From: Gimesia maris
GTDB taxonomy: Bacteria > Planctomycetota > Planctomycetia > Planctomycetales > Planctomycetaceae
Assembly: GCF_008298035.1 (NCBI RefSeq)
Contig: NZ_CP042910.1
Span: 6,696,001-6,760,000 of the forward strand
DNA: 64,000 nt
Reading direction: 5' to 3'
Every line of letters begins with the position of its first letter. Positions within the stretch are counted from its first letter, which is position 1. The notes beneath the pieces were generated by a model, which saw only the letters and a list, made by a program, of their open reading frames with translations, was not told the origin of the DNA and ran no database searches. Shown in pieces: positions 36,434-45,541 of this stretch. The translations under genes were made by a program, and so were the position numbers.

Positions 36434-37801
36434 TCAACCCAGTGAAGGTTCCGCCGGTGTTTTGACGGACTTCATCAGCAGTGCAAACTGGTGATCATGG
36501 TCTGTCAGTTGCCCCGCACGGTCACCCAGATGATTTTCGGCATAGGGAATTTTCACAACATGCCCGCTGCCGGGAGCGACTTCAATGGAATCTGATTTCT
36601 GATTCAGCAACGCATTGAGATTGAAGACGGTATTGCCCGTCGGTGTCATCAGTTCCAGTTCATCATTCAGACCAAACTTGTTTTTGACATCCACGATGAT
36701 GCCATCTTCATCGCGGTCAATAATATCTCCGACAAACTGCTGTTTATTCGCCATAGAACGACCATGCTCGTAATTCTGCATGCTTTCTGAAGCATGTCGC
36801 TGGAAGAAGCCTTCGGTGTAACCACGATTGGAAAGGCTGTCGAGCATTTCCAGCAGATTTTCATTAAACTCCACACCCGCAGCGGCATCATCAATGGATT
36901 TACGATAAACCTGCGCCGTCCGGGCTGCATAAAAGAAGGACTTGGTCCGCCCTTCAATCTTCAGCGAACTGATTCCCATGTCAGTGAATGTTTTCACATG
37001 CTGGACGGCACGGAGGTCTTTGGAATTCATAATGTAAGTGCCATGCTCATCTTCGTAAGCAGGCATGTATTCGCCCGGACGCTGCGGTTCTTCCAGCAGG
37101 AATACCTGGTCAATTATCGGCAGCTGCGGCTTTTGTGGCGGAGGAGGATTTTTCAACACGATATCCCCTTCCAGTGTCTGCACTGCATCACTGACTTTAT
37201 AATCCCAGCGGCAGGCGTTGGTACAGTTCCCCTGATTCGAATCGCGATGATTCATGTATCCCGAAAGCAGACATCGCCCGGAATACGCAATACAGAGTGC
37301 ACCATGCACGAAGACTTCCAGTTCCATATCTGGACACTCTTCCTGGATCTCTGCGACTTCTTTAATCGACAGTTCGCGCGAAAGAATAATGCGGGACAGA
37401 CCAAACTTCTGCCAGAATTTGACGGTTGCATAATTGACGGCATTCGCCTGGACCGAAAGATGAATCGGAACTTCCGGCCAGCGTTCCCGCACCATCATTA
37501 TCAGACCTGGATCTGACATGATCAGTGCATCTGGTTTCATATCAATTACCGGCTCCATGTTCTTCAGGTAACTTCGTACCTTCAGATTATGAGGGGCAAT
37601 ATTGCTGGCGATATAGAATTTCTTGCCGAGCCGATGTGCTTCTTCGACCGCTTCGGCCATCACTTCGAGTTTGTTGAATTCGTTTTCCCGGACACGCAGA
37701 CTGTAGCGGGGCTGACCTGCATAAACAGCGTCTGCTCCAAAAGCATACGCGTACTGCATAGATTTTCGGGTACCCGCGGGTGAAAGAAGTTCCGGTTTCA
37801 T
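36434..37801 (-). CDS. U32 family peptidase / rRNA-tRNA hydroxylation type protein
   Basis: The product is 455 residues. The frame is open to 37894, but ATG 37801 begins MKPELLSPAGTRKSM as in relatives; ATG 37825 is an alternative. The U32 signature is exact: EVFVHGALCIAYSGRCLLS, followed by CTNACRWDY, the Cys set proposed to hold an Fe-S cluster. Family members include YegQ/TrhP (tRNA hydroxylation) and RlhA (23S rRNA hydroxylation). Length and layout fit the TrhP/YegQ-like branch, but the substrate cannot be fixed. It is the last gene of the minus-strand run from 43656. Confidence 0.9.
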   Translation of the reverse strand: MKPELLSPAGTRKSMQYAYAFGADAVYAGQPRYSLRVRENEFNKLEVMAEAVEEAHRLGKKFYIASNIAPHNLKVRSYLKNMEPVIDMKPDALIMSDPGLIMMVRERWPEVPIHLSVQANAVNYATVKFWQKFGLSRIILSRELSIKEVAEIQEECPDMELEVFVHGALCIAYSGRCLLSGYMNHRDSNQGNCTNACRWDYKVSDAVQTLEGDIVLKNPPPPQKPQLPIIDQVFLLEEPQRPGEYMPAYEDEHGTYIMNSKDLRAVQHVKTFTDMGISSLKIEGRTKSFFYAARTAQVYRKSIDDAAAGVEFNENLLEMLDSLSNRGYTEGFFQRHASESMQNYEHGRSMANKQQFVGDIIDRDEDGIIVDVKNKFGLNDELELMTPTGNTVFNLNALLNQKSDSIEVAPGSGHVVKIPYAENHLGDRAGQLTDHDHQFALLMKSVKTPAEPSLG

Positions 37802-37872
37802 TCTGATACCTGTATTACTTTTCATATTCAAAAACGTAGAGTTTAAAGCACATCGCTCAAGGCAGGATAGTA

Positions 37873-38802
37873 TTAGTTCCGGGGAACTTTCCATAGGGCC
37901 TGGGCAAAATTCCTGCCTAAATCCAGATAACCTTCTGAATTATAGTGCCAACGATCAGAATAACCATACTCATCCGTACTGGTCACCAGCGCTGCACGCT
38001 TGTCTTTCTCCACAAATGCCGCCTGGGCAGCTCGTACAATCTCACCATGTTTCCAGACCTTTCCCTCCGGATTATCGCCCGAATCTGAGATCCGGCCAAT
38101 TACCACAGGCAGGTCATCGGCGTAGAGCGTCGCGCGAATTAAGTCCATAAGACGCTTGAGGTTGGCTTCATAATCCTTTGCGATTTCCTCTGTATAAGCA
38201 GCGTCACTTTCCCCCTGCATCCAGACAATTCCTGCAGGGATCAGAGTATCTGCTTCGCCATCCTGATCGATATCGGTCGTCTGTAATGCCCGTTTCATGC
38301 CTGCCAGAAAATGATCGTATTGGTTGATCCCCTGCCCTTTTCCGGTCCCTTTTTCAAAATCAGGGTCCCAGCACCCGAAATTGCCAGCAGCTTCGACGGC
38401 GATGGATGTCCCTCCTCTTGAGATTTTAATCAACGCAATGTTCGCTTCCGGAGCCAGTTGCTGCAATGTTTTCGCAAACGAAAGCTCCACGCCAAAACGG
38501 TTTGAATACGTGTTCTCTTTGCCATCCGATTTGAAACCGACACCGTGCCCGGGCTTCAATTCGGACCAGAGCCCTCGCCCGTCAACGGGAACCGCATCCG
38601 GCGCTGAATTCGCATGAAAGATCATTACGCCGGGAACTGACTGCTTGAGATCATCGGGCAAGTCCTTGGCATAGCCGTACCCATCCATATTGGACTGGCC
38701 CCCCAGGAAGTAAACCTGATAGGTTTTGGCAAATGCAGAATCGGATCCTGCAAGCAGAGAAAATAAAGCCAGCAGTAAAACCTGACACAGAGAACGAATC
38801 AT
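37873..38802 (-). CDS. sialate O-acetylesterase-like (SASA) carbohydrate esterase
   Basis: The product is 309 residues. ATG 38802 has AAGGG before it and starts the signal peptide (MIRSLCQVLLLALFSLLAG). The SGNH-type catalytic set is visible: GGQSNMDG with the nucleophile Ser (about 34-41 of this start), WMQGESDA in the middle, and DRWHYN with Asp and His near the end. These enzymes remove acetyl groups from carbohydrates, in planctomycetes probably from algal or sulfated polysaccharides. It is exported and follows the DUF1501 gene on the same strand. Confidence 0.88.
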   Translation of the reverse strand: MIRSLCQVLLLALFSLLAGSDSAFAKTYQVYFLGGQSNMDGYGYAKDLPDDLKQSVPGVMIFHANSAPDAVPVDGRGLWSELKPGHGVGFKSDGKENTYSNRFGVELSFAKTLQQLAPEANIALIKISRGGTSIAVEAAGNFGCWDPDFEKGTGKGQGINQYDHFLAGMKRALQTTDIDQDGEADTLIPAGIVWMQGESDAAYTEEIAKDYEANLKRLMDLIRATLYADDLPVVIGRISDSGDNPEGKVWKHGEIVRAAQAAFVEKDKRAALVTSTDEYGYSDRWHYNSEGYLDLGRNFAQALWKVPRN

Positions 38803-38910
38803 CGGTAACCCTTTCACTATAGCCATCAGAGAAGACATCAGCGGCGATGTAATATCGCAGGTCTGCATTATACCGACGCAGCGGGTTCCAGAAAATCGTA
38901 GCGGGGCGGA

Positions 38911-40359
38911 TCAGGCAATGATCTCGTCAATCGGATGGCCAAAATCCATTTCAAGACGTTTATGGCCAGGTACTTCCAGACGCTGTGCTTTTAATCCCAG
39001 CTGCTTCAACAGCGTGGCGTGCACATCGGTGACATAATGTGGATTCTCTTCCGCATGGAAACCGAGTTCATCAGTGGTACCATGAGCGATGCCCCCCTTG
39101 ATACCACCACCGGCCATCCAGATGGAAAATCCGTACGGGTGATGATCGCGGCCATTACTCCCCTGCGAACCGGGTGTCCGCCCGAACTCCGTTGCGAACA
39201 CAACGATCGTATCTTTCAGCAACCCGCGACGTTTCAAATCTTTCAGCAGTCCTGCGGCTGGCTGGTCGACCTGTTTGGCCAGTTTGGAGTGACCTGACTT
39301 CAGATTCGAATGGGAATCCCAGGCACCCGCGGCACCATCGCCGTGCATGATCTGGATGAAGCGTACGCCCTTCTCCACAAAACGTCGAGCCGCCAGCAAC
39401 TGCATGCCAAACGCCTTGGTTTCCGGCTGGTTCAGCCCATACAGTTCCTGAGTCTCTTTGGTTTCCTGATCGAAGCGAATCACTTCCGGCACCGCCGTCT
39501 GCATGCGGAACGCCAGCTCGTAAGATTTGATCCGGGCCTGCAGTGTACTGTCATTGGGAAACTTTTCAGCACTCTGCTGATTGAGTTGATTGATTAAAGA
39601 AAATTCAATTTTCTGCTCGGCACTTGAGAGATCCAGTTCTGGTTTGGCATAAGGCAGCGGATTTTTGGGATCGACTTTGAGGGGGACAGAATCATAAGCG
39701 GGGCCCAGATAATGACCGTCTCGTACATCAAAAAAGCGAGGCCCCATATTAATGAACTGAGGCAGATTCTGATTGAGTGAACCAAGTCCATAGTTCACCC
39801 AGGCACCGATTGTCGGCACACGACCATCCAGCATATGCCGGCCGGAGTGAAATTGGACCTGTGCGCCGTGATTGTCATCGGTCGTCCACATGGAACGCAC
39901 GATTGAAAGATCATCCACGCATCCCCCCAGGTGGGGGAACCAGTCACTCACTTCAATTCCGCTCTCACCGTATTTTTTGTAACCGACCTGTAGCGGATAA
40001 ACTTTATTCCGTTGTTGTCCGTTGGCATCATTGACCACAACCACGCGTACACGCTTCAGTTTTTCTGATTGCTGGACCGATTTCCAGGGCGTTTCGCTGA
40101 TCGACTTCCCCGCGTACTTGTTAAGCATGGGCTTGGGGTCGAAGCTCTCCATGTGGCTCACCCCACCCCGCATAAACAACCAGATCACACTTTTGGCTTT
40201 AGGTGTGAAATGGGGTTGCCCGTTTGGAGTCTGATGCACACCGGCAGCGCGGGCATCATCCTGCAACAGAGAAGCCAGTGAAATCCCTGCCAGTCCGGAA
40301 CTGAGGTTCGTGAGAAAATTGCGACGGGGTAATGAAGTCTGTTGATTATGATTCGTCAT
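38911..40359 (-). CDS. DUF1501 domain protein
   Basis: The product is 482 residues. A Tat-like signal ([16 protein letters not shown]) precedes the DUF1501 domain, which covers the rest. Typical blocks are [19 protein letters not shown], then [13 protein letters not shown], and [24 protein letters not shown]1501 is distantly related to sulfatase/alkaline-phosphatase folds, but its activity is unproven. It begins nine bases after the DUF1553 gene; this pairing is a planctomycete hallmark. It probably acts in the periplasm. Confidence 0.93.
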   Translation of the reverse strand: MTNHNQQTSLPRRNFLTNLSSGLAGISLASLLQDDARAAGVHQTPNGQPHFTPKAKSVIWLFMRGGVSHMESFDPKPMLNKYAGKSISETPWKSVQQSEKLKRVRVVVVNDANGQQRNKVYPLQVGYKKYGESGIEVSDWFPHLGGCVDDLSIVRSMWTTDDNHGAQVQFHSGRHMLDGRVPTIGAWVNYGLGSLNQNLPQFINMGPRFFDVRDGHYLGPAYDSVPLKVDPKNPLPYAKPELDLSSAEQKIEFSLINQLNQQSAEKFPNDSTLQARIKSYELAFRMQTAVPEVIRFDQETKETQELYGLNQPETKAFGMQLLAARRFVEKGVRFIQIMHGDGAAGAWDSHSNLKSGHSKLAKQVDQPAAGLLKDLKRRGLLKDTIVVFATEFGRTPGSQGSNGRDHHPYGFSIWMAGGGIKGGIAHGTTDELGFHAEENPHYVTDVHATLLKQLGLKAQRLEVPGHKRLEMDFGHPIDEIIA

Positions 40360-40368
40360 GACTCACCT

Positions 40369-43300
40369 TCAGCGGATCGTAATGAAATCGTTATGGTTGA
40401 GTAAGGCGTGTACCAGATTTTCGCGTGATCGCCAGATCGGATTCTGATGCTTTGCTGCTGTTAAAGTGGTTTGCATTTCAGATAAAGCCTGAGAACAGAT
40501 CTCAAATTCACGAGGCGTTGGTTCCGCACATAGAATCCGTTCATAAGCCAGTCTGATAAATTCCTGATCACTCAGTGCAGACTGCTGCACACGTATTTTT
40601 TCTACTATTTTTCGTGCCATCTGCAACGAAACTTTGCTGTTCGCGAGTGTGAGGGCCTGCTGGGGAACGACACTTTCGTTGCGACGATAACAGGCAAAGA
40701 TATCAGCAGCATCAAACATGCCGATGAACTTGTCCTGCGAATCACGGGAGTAGGTGAAATACAGGCTGCGACGTCTACTGTCCTTATTTTTGTCAGGATC
40801 AATCGTCGGGCCACCCATCTTCAGATCCAGTTCTCCCGCCAGATGCAGCAGACTGTCACGAATGACTTCTGATTCCATCCGTACGGTATTGCGTTTCCAG
40901 TAGTAGCGGTTTGTTTCATCTTTTGCCAGATTCTGAGGCTCTGCAGACCGGGTTGAACTACTGAGCTGGTAAGCCTGTGAATTCACCATCAGCGAATGAA
41001 GATGCTTCATACTCCAGTTGTGTTCCATAAAATCGACCGCCAACCAGTCAAGCAGGTCCTGATGTACGGGCCGTTTCGCTCGTAATCCGAAATCCGTCAC
41101 ATCTTCTACAAGAGGTTCACCAAAATGGCGCAACCAGATATGGTTCACGGCGACACGCGCCGTCAGTGGATTTTTTCGATGTGTGACCCAGTGGGCCAGC
41201 GCCGAGCGACGACCAGTACTGGTTTTGGGATAGGGTTGCAGACGAGTGTCATCTTTTTCAGCAGGACCTTCCAGTGCCTTGAGTGAAGCGCGAATCCGCG
41301 TGTATTTTTCACCGGGTTTACTGACAGACTCTTTTGCTGTCTCAACTGCTTTTTCAGCGACTGCGATTTCTTTTGCGAGTTTCTGTTTCGCCTCTCCGCT
41401 GGCTAATTCTGACTTTTCTCTGATTTTGGCCAGCTTTTCCTCTGCCAGGGCGAGTTCATATTTTCGAGCTGCCAGTGCAGCGGCCTGTGTTAAGGCAGTC
41501 AGCTCATTTTTGGAAACTTCATCCAAGCGGGCTTTTTCTGCAGCGTAAGCTGTGCGTATTGTTTCCGGATACAAAGTCGCTGCATTTAAACTTGCCTGGG
41601 CTCTTGTTGTTCTTGCCTGCGCCAGTTCCAGTGACAACTTCACAGGTTGCTTCCCTTCAATCAACGTCTCATCGGAAGCCAGGGTCTGAACACTGATCTG
41701 TTCGAATTCCGCTGATGCGTCAAATGCCAGCAGTTCCAGTTTACCATTTTCACGTGGGAGAGGAAGACGATAAGAAAGGGTATGCGTGCCATTGATGGCG
41801 ATATTCACCAGTTGGTCGCGCACTTTCAACTCCAGTTCGTATGGTTGATTCAGTTTGACTTCGCAGGCATGCTGTGCTCCTGCGGGATAGACTGATTTGC
41901 CATTCTCTTTGTAAGAGATCTGCAACTTTGAGCCCGGCTGAACCGCACTCAGATAGATCATCTTTTCCCGGTCTGCTGTAACATCAAATGCCAGACCGAC
42001 AGAACGCCATTTGTCACCACCCGTCGTTTTGAATTTGAAACGGGCTTTGAAATCATGCGGATGCTTATGTTTCGATCTCAGATAAGCACGACCATAGCCT
42101 GTTTTTGTCTGGATCAGCTTACCATCCAGATACGACCATTCACCTGGTCCCAGTGTCCAGATCTCAGGCTTCTCGTTCTGAAAATCATCTTCCAGAAATG
42201 TCACTGCCTGGTCGGAACCATTTGCGGCAACTTTGTTCTGTGCAGCCTGCTCCAACTGAGCCAGTAGCGTTTTTGCCTGTTTAGCGTTTTTCCTGGCTGC
42301 CGCTATTTTTTCGTTCGCTGCCTTCAGCTGATCCTGCAGGACAAACTCCTGCAAGGCTGGATAATGTGCTTTTGCAGGGAGAGTGACCGGTGTGACCTTA
42401 AATTCATCAAATGTAAAGATTTCCGGAGGCGCTGGCTGCATCTCCTGGCTCTTATCCGGATTTTTCTCATCGCCACGGATGTGCAAATAAGTTTTGGTAT
42501 CTGCGTGGGCATCAAAAATCCGCGGTAACCCATCCTGTTCCAGATCAGTTTCTCCCGGCAGCGGGTCCAGCCGCACCTGATACGGCTCGAAAATGGCCCT
42601 CATCGAATAATAGTCGACATGGCTCAGTGGATCGTATTTGTGATCGTGGCACTTTGCACAATTCATCGTCAGTCCGAGAAACGCTTTGGATGTATGTTCC
42701 AGAGTGCTGTCCAGCCAGGTTGTGCGGTTAAACAAATAATAATGACGCGCCAGAAAACCGGTCGCACGCAGTGCATCGTGGTCAGTGGGTTTCAGCTCAT
42801 CTGCGGCGAGCATATCCTGAACCATTTCCGCATAACTGCTGTCACGATTCAATGAATCAATAATCCAGTCGCGCCAGTGCCAGATATGTTTCTGACTGTA
42901 ACGCAGTTGCTTACCCAGTCCGTACCAGTCGGTGTATCGCCAGATATCCATCCAGTGGCGTCCCCAGCGTTCTCCGTATTGCGGGCTCGCCAGTAATTTC
43001 TGTACAACCTTCCCGTAAGCATCCTCAGAGGAGTCGTTCACAAACTGTTCGATCTCCTCCTGAGTCGGGGGCAGTCCGATCAGATCCAGGTAAAGCCGGC
43101 GGATCAAAACACGCCGCGATGCCGGTGGAACCGTCACCAGTCCCTGCTGTTTACGTTTGAGTTCCAGAAAGGCATCGATCGGATTATTTAAGCCGACATC
43201 GGGAACTTTCGCTTTCACGGGTGCCTGAAAGGCCCAGTGATCTTTCGGGCTGCCTGGAATTTCCTCTTTGGGAGTGACGGCACCCTGTTCGATCCAGGTT

Positions 43301-43656
43301 CTGATGAGAGCAATATCGTGCTCAGACAACCGCGATCCATCCTCAGGAGGTGGCATCTGCTCATCTCCTTTTGCCAGAATCCGCTCGAGCAGTATGCTCT
43401 CGTCCGGCTTACCTGGATGAATGACGGCACCCGAGTAACTCCCCTTCAGCATCAGATCCCGGGTCTCAAGACGTAACTCAGCTTCCTCTTTCAGAGCGCT
43501 GTGACAGGCAAAGCACTTCTCTGCAAAGATCGGCTTGATCTCTTTCAGATAATCTACTTTTTCAGCAGACAGAACTGTTCTGGCAGATCCTGTCAGCAGG
43601 AACAGCAGTATAATAAAAGAAACAGAATGAATTCGTTGATGATCTCGTATGCTCAT
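40369..43656 (-). CDS. planctomycete cytochrome c-like PSCyt1/DUF1549/DUF1553 protein
   Basis: The product is 1095 residues. A signal peptide is followed by a PSCyt1 domain with the haem motif CFACH (residues 48-52), then PSCyt2/DUF1549 (LIGLPPTQEEIEQFV, then YGERWGRHWMD), an inserted concanavalin/LamG-like beta domain (about 480-670, GKLIQTKTGYGRAYLRSK), an Ala/Glu/Lys coiled stretch (about 680-800), and PSD1/DUF1553 at the end (RVAVNHIWLRHFGEPLVEDV). A second CAKCH motif lies in the DUF1549 part. The family is thought to be a periplasmic redox or glycan-related protein; function is unproven. It leads the operon with DUF1501. Confidence 0.92.
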   Translation of the reverse strand: MSIRDHQRIHSVSFIILLFLLTGSARTVLSAEKVDYLKEIKPIFAEKCFACHSALKEEAELRLETRDLMLKGSYSGAVIHPGKPDESILLERILAKGDEQMPPPEDGSRLSEHDIALIRTWIEQGAVTPKEEIPGSPKDHWAFQAPVKAKVPDVGLNNPIDAFLELKRKQQGLVTVPPASRRVLIRRLYLDLIGLPPTQEEIEQFVNDSSEDAYGKVVQKLLASPQYGERWGRHWMDIWRYTDWYGLGKQLRYSQKHIWHWRDWIIDSLNRDSSYAEMVQDMLAADELKPTDHDALRATGFLARHYYLFNRTTWLDSTLEHTSKAFLGLTMNCAKCHDHKYDPLSHVDYYSMRAIFEPYQVRLDPLPGETDLEQDGLPRIFDAHADTKTYLHIRGDEKNPDKSQEMQPAPPEIFTFDEFKVTPVTLPAKAHYPALQEFVLQDQLKAANEKIAAARKNAKQAKTLLAQLEQAAQNKVAANGSDQAVTFLEDDFQNEKPEIWTLGPGEWSYLDGKLIQTKTGYGRAYLRSKHKHPHDFKARFKFKTTGGDKWRSVGLAFDVTADREKMIYLSAVQPGSKLQISYKENGKSVYPAGAQHACEVKLNQPYELELKVRDQLVNIAINGTHTLSYRLPLPRENGKLELLAFDASAEFEQISVQTLASDETLIEGKQPVKLSLELAQARTTRAQASLNAATLYPETIRTAYAAEKARLDEVSKNELTALTQAAALAARKYELALAEEKLAKIREKSELASGEAKQKLAKEIAVAEKAVETAKESVSKPGEKYTRIRASLKALEGPAEKDDTRLQPYPKTSTGRRSALAHWVTHRKNPLTARVAVNHIWLRHFGEPLVEDVTDFGLRAKRPVHQDLLDWLAVDFMEHNWSMKHLHSLMVNSQAYQLSSSTRSAEPQNLAKDETNRYYWKRNTVRMESEVIRDSLLHLAGELDLKMGGPTIDPDKNKDSRRRSLYFTYSRDSQDKFIGMFDAADIFACYRRNESVVPQQALTLANSKVSLQMARKIVEKIRVQQSALSDQEFIRLAYERILCAEPTPREFEICSQALSEMQTTLTAAKHQNPIWRSRENLVHALLNHNDFITIR

Positions 43657-44117
43657 ACATTAATATGTACCAAGGAACCCAAACCGTGATAAGAGCTTAC
43701 TTTTGATTTTTATATATTATATATATTTTTCTTTGTATATTTTATACAAAGTAGAGCTGGCTTCACGCATAATCGGGATAAAGCGAATATCAGAACGAGT
43801 CTGGCTGAAGCAATGTGTGTCCCCTCTGACCAGCGGATCAGGTAGTGACACTTATTGCTTCTGATTTGACCAGCCTTGAAGTCCGAACATTTCGCGTCTA
43901 CTATTGCTCCACGGAATACAGGAAGTACAAATGCGGTAAACTGAATTCAGATCGGTATTTCTGCCGCTGGAAGTAGCTCCCTCAATTCCAGGTAAACCAG
44001 AATTTGAGCGATAGTTTCCTGATCCGATCCGGGAATCGAAACGTTTACTGCTACAAGACATAATATCCGTTCACATCCGCGTCATTCAACCAGCGAGTAC
44101 AGATAAGGGATTTGAAA
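43657..44117. other. AT-rich divergent intergenic region
   Basis: This 461-base gap separates the DUF1553 gene from the membrane protein at 44118. Its left part is very AT-rich with TA tracts (about 43710-43745) and holds the dyad 43731-43751. A weak 69-codon frame on the minus strand (43852-44061) is Ser/Asn/Gly-rich with a Cys pair; I do not call it a gene. Confidence 0.4.
43731..43751. repeat. 9-bp perfect inverted repeat
   Basis: CTTTGTATA (43731-43739) and TATACAAAG (43743-43751) are exact reverse complements separated by three bases. It lies 75 bases upstream of the DUF1553 start. It could be an operator; as a hairpin it would be weak. Confidence 0.5.
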
Positions 44118-44855
44118 ATGACTGATGATGCTAATTTGAGTAAAGAATCAGGGACACACAACGAGTTTTCTCAGGATAGTATCTACTTGATTTCGTATCC
44201 CAAAATCGTGTTTCTGTATCCGACACTGCTGGTTTCAATTGCTGCCGCGATTTATATGACTTTCGCAGGAGAGTCCGCCCATATTGGTGGCCCCAGTGAG
44301 CATATGGCGGAAGTGATGGCGTTGATCTTTCTCGGGGTCTTCGGTTTGAACCTGACTGTTCTGGCCTTTGATTTTCCGCGTACAACATCACTGACGCTGT
44401 TCTTTCTGGGTGCAGCTTTATTTATGGGGGTCTGGATGATCCTGCGATTTAATCCGGATATCATCCCTCCCCTGACCAACATGTTGAAAGGTTTGCGCCC
44501 CTGGGCGAATTCCCAAATGTACTGGCTGTTTTCCAGCATTCTGGGACTGATTTTTGTCTGTGTCGGCATTTATGTTCGCTTTGATTACTGGGAGGTTAAA
44601 GGTAACGAACTCCTGCACCACCACGGATTCTTGAGCGATCTGGAACGATTTTCCGCACCAAACCTGAAGATCGATAAGGAAATCAGCGATATCTTTGAGT
44701 ATATCCTGCTGCGTTCCGGACGACTGGTACTGCATCCACGCAACGAGCCCCGGGCCATCGTACTGGATAATGTGCCTTTCATTTCCAAGAAAGAAAAACA
44801 GATCACCCGCATGCTGGGTGCCCTGCAGGTTCAGGTGCGGACGGACAATAATTGA
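44118..44855 (+). CDS. membrane protein of unknown function
   Basis: The product is 245 residues from ATG 44118, with AAGGGA upstream. Four hydrophobic helices lie at about 27-48, 65-85, 90-112 and 135-158. The soluble C-terminal part (YWEVKGNELLHHHGFLSD, then RLVLHPRNEPRAIVLDNVPF) looks like a PH-like bacterial membrane-associated domain on the cytoplasmic side. I do not recognise a named family. It is upstream of smpB but 137 bases away. Confidence 0.65.
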   Translation: MTDDANLSKESGTHNEFSQDSIYLISYPKIVFLYPTLLVSIAAAIYMTFAGESAHIGGPSEHMAEVMALIFLGVFGLNLTVLAFDFPRTTSLTLFFLGAALFMGVWMILRFNPDIIPPLTNMLKGLRPWANSQMYWLFSSILGLIFVCVGIYVRFDYWEVKGNELLHHHGFLSDLERFSAPNLKIDKEISDIFEYILLRSGRLVLHPRNEPRAIVLDNVPFISKKEKQITRMLGALQVQVRTDNN

Positions 44856-44992
44856 TCCTCATCACGCTGAACCTCTTTTGAGGAACGCGTGTCGATCAGG
44901 AATGGGTTCACCCCGATTCAAATTAAAAATTAACATCAAGTAGTATTCTGCCGCTTAACAAGGCTGGTCTGCGGCAGTCGGAGATTCTGGCA

Positions 44993-45487
44993 ATGGGTAA
45001 AAAAGGGAAAAAGAAAGCTTCGAAAGAAGACCCGAATTCACGTACCATCTGCCAGAACCGCAAAGCCCGGCACAACTATGAAATTCTGGATACGCTGGAT
45101 TGCGGGATCGTGCTGGCAGGAAGTGAAGTCAAAAGCATTCGTGCGAACAAGGTTTCGATCGAAGAAGGCTTCGCGCGGATGCAGAATGATGAAGTCTGGC
45201 TGTTCAATGTAGATATCGCCCTGTACCCACAGGCCAACACCATGAACCACCAGACCCGCAGGCCACGGAAACTGCTGATGAAGAAAGCAGAGATTCGCAA
45301 ATTTGCGGAGCGGTCTGAAAACTCCAGCCTGACACTGATCCCACTCAGCATGTACTTCACTCGTGGACTGGTGAAGGTCAAACTGGGTATCGCCAAAGGC
45401 CGCAAGCTGCACGACAAACGCGAAAAGCTCAAGAAAGACTCCGCCCGCATGGATATCCAGCGGGCAATGCGGGCCCGAAATAATTAA
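44993..45487 (+). CDS. smpB: SsrA-binding protein SmpB
   Basis: The product is 164 residues, standard for SmpB. The core is clear: QNRKARHNYEILDTLDCGI, then LAGSEVKSIRANKVSIEEGF, and a basic tail ending KKDSARMDIQRAMRARN. It binds tmRNA and brings it to stalled ribosomes for trans-translation. A Lys-rich start (MGKKGKKKASKEDPN) is present. The ssrA gene for tmRNA was not found nearby. Confidence 0.97.
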   Translation: MGKKGKKKASKEDPNSRTICQNRKARHNYEILDTLDCGIVLAGSEVKSIRANKVSIEEGFARMQNDEVWLFNVDIALYPQANTMNHQTRRPRKLLMKKAEIRKFAERSENSSLTLIPLSMYFTRGLVKVKLGIAKGRKLHDKREKLKKDSARMDIQRAMRARNN

Positions 45488-45488
45488 A

Positions 45489-45513
45489 GCCCTCTGAAAT
45501 TTTCAAAGGGCCT
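45489..45513 (+). terminator. probable terminator after smpB
   Basis: An imperfect stem pairs 45489-45499 (GCCCTCTGAAA) with 45501-45511 (TTTCAAAGGGC), with one mismatch. It begins right after the smpB stop and lies between convergent genes. It lacks a clear T run, so efficiency is uncertain. Confidence 0.4.
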
Positions 45514-45541
45514 TAACGATTGCGCTTCAAATGTCTTACGC

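Noticed and set aside
36794-37516. 240-codon plus-strand frame opposite the U32 gene
   Set aside because: The U32 protein on the other strand has an exact family signature; the antisense frame has no gene-like features.
43852-44061. 69-codon minus-strand frame rich in Ser, Asn and Gly
   Set aside because: It shows no family pattern and only a weak ribosome site; kept as a note, not a gene.
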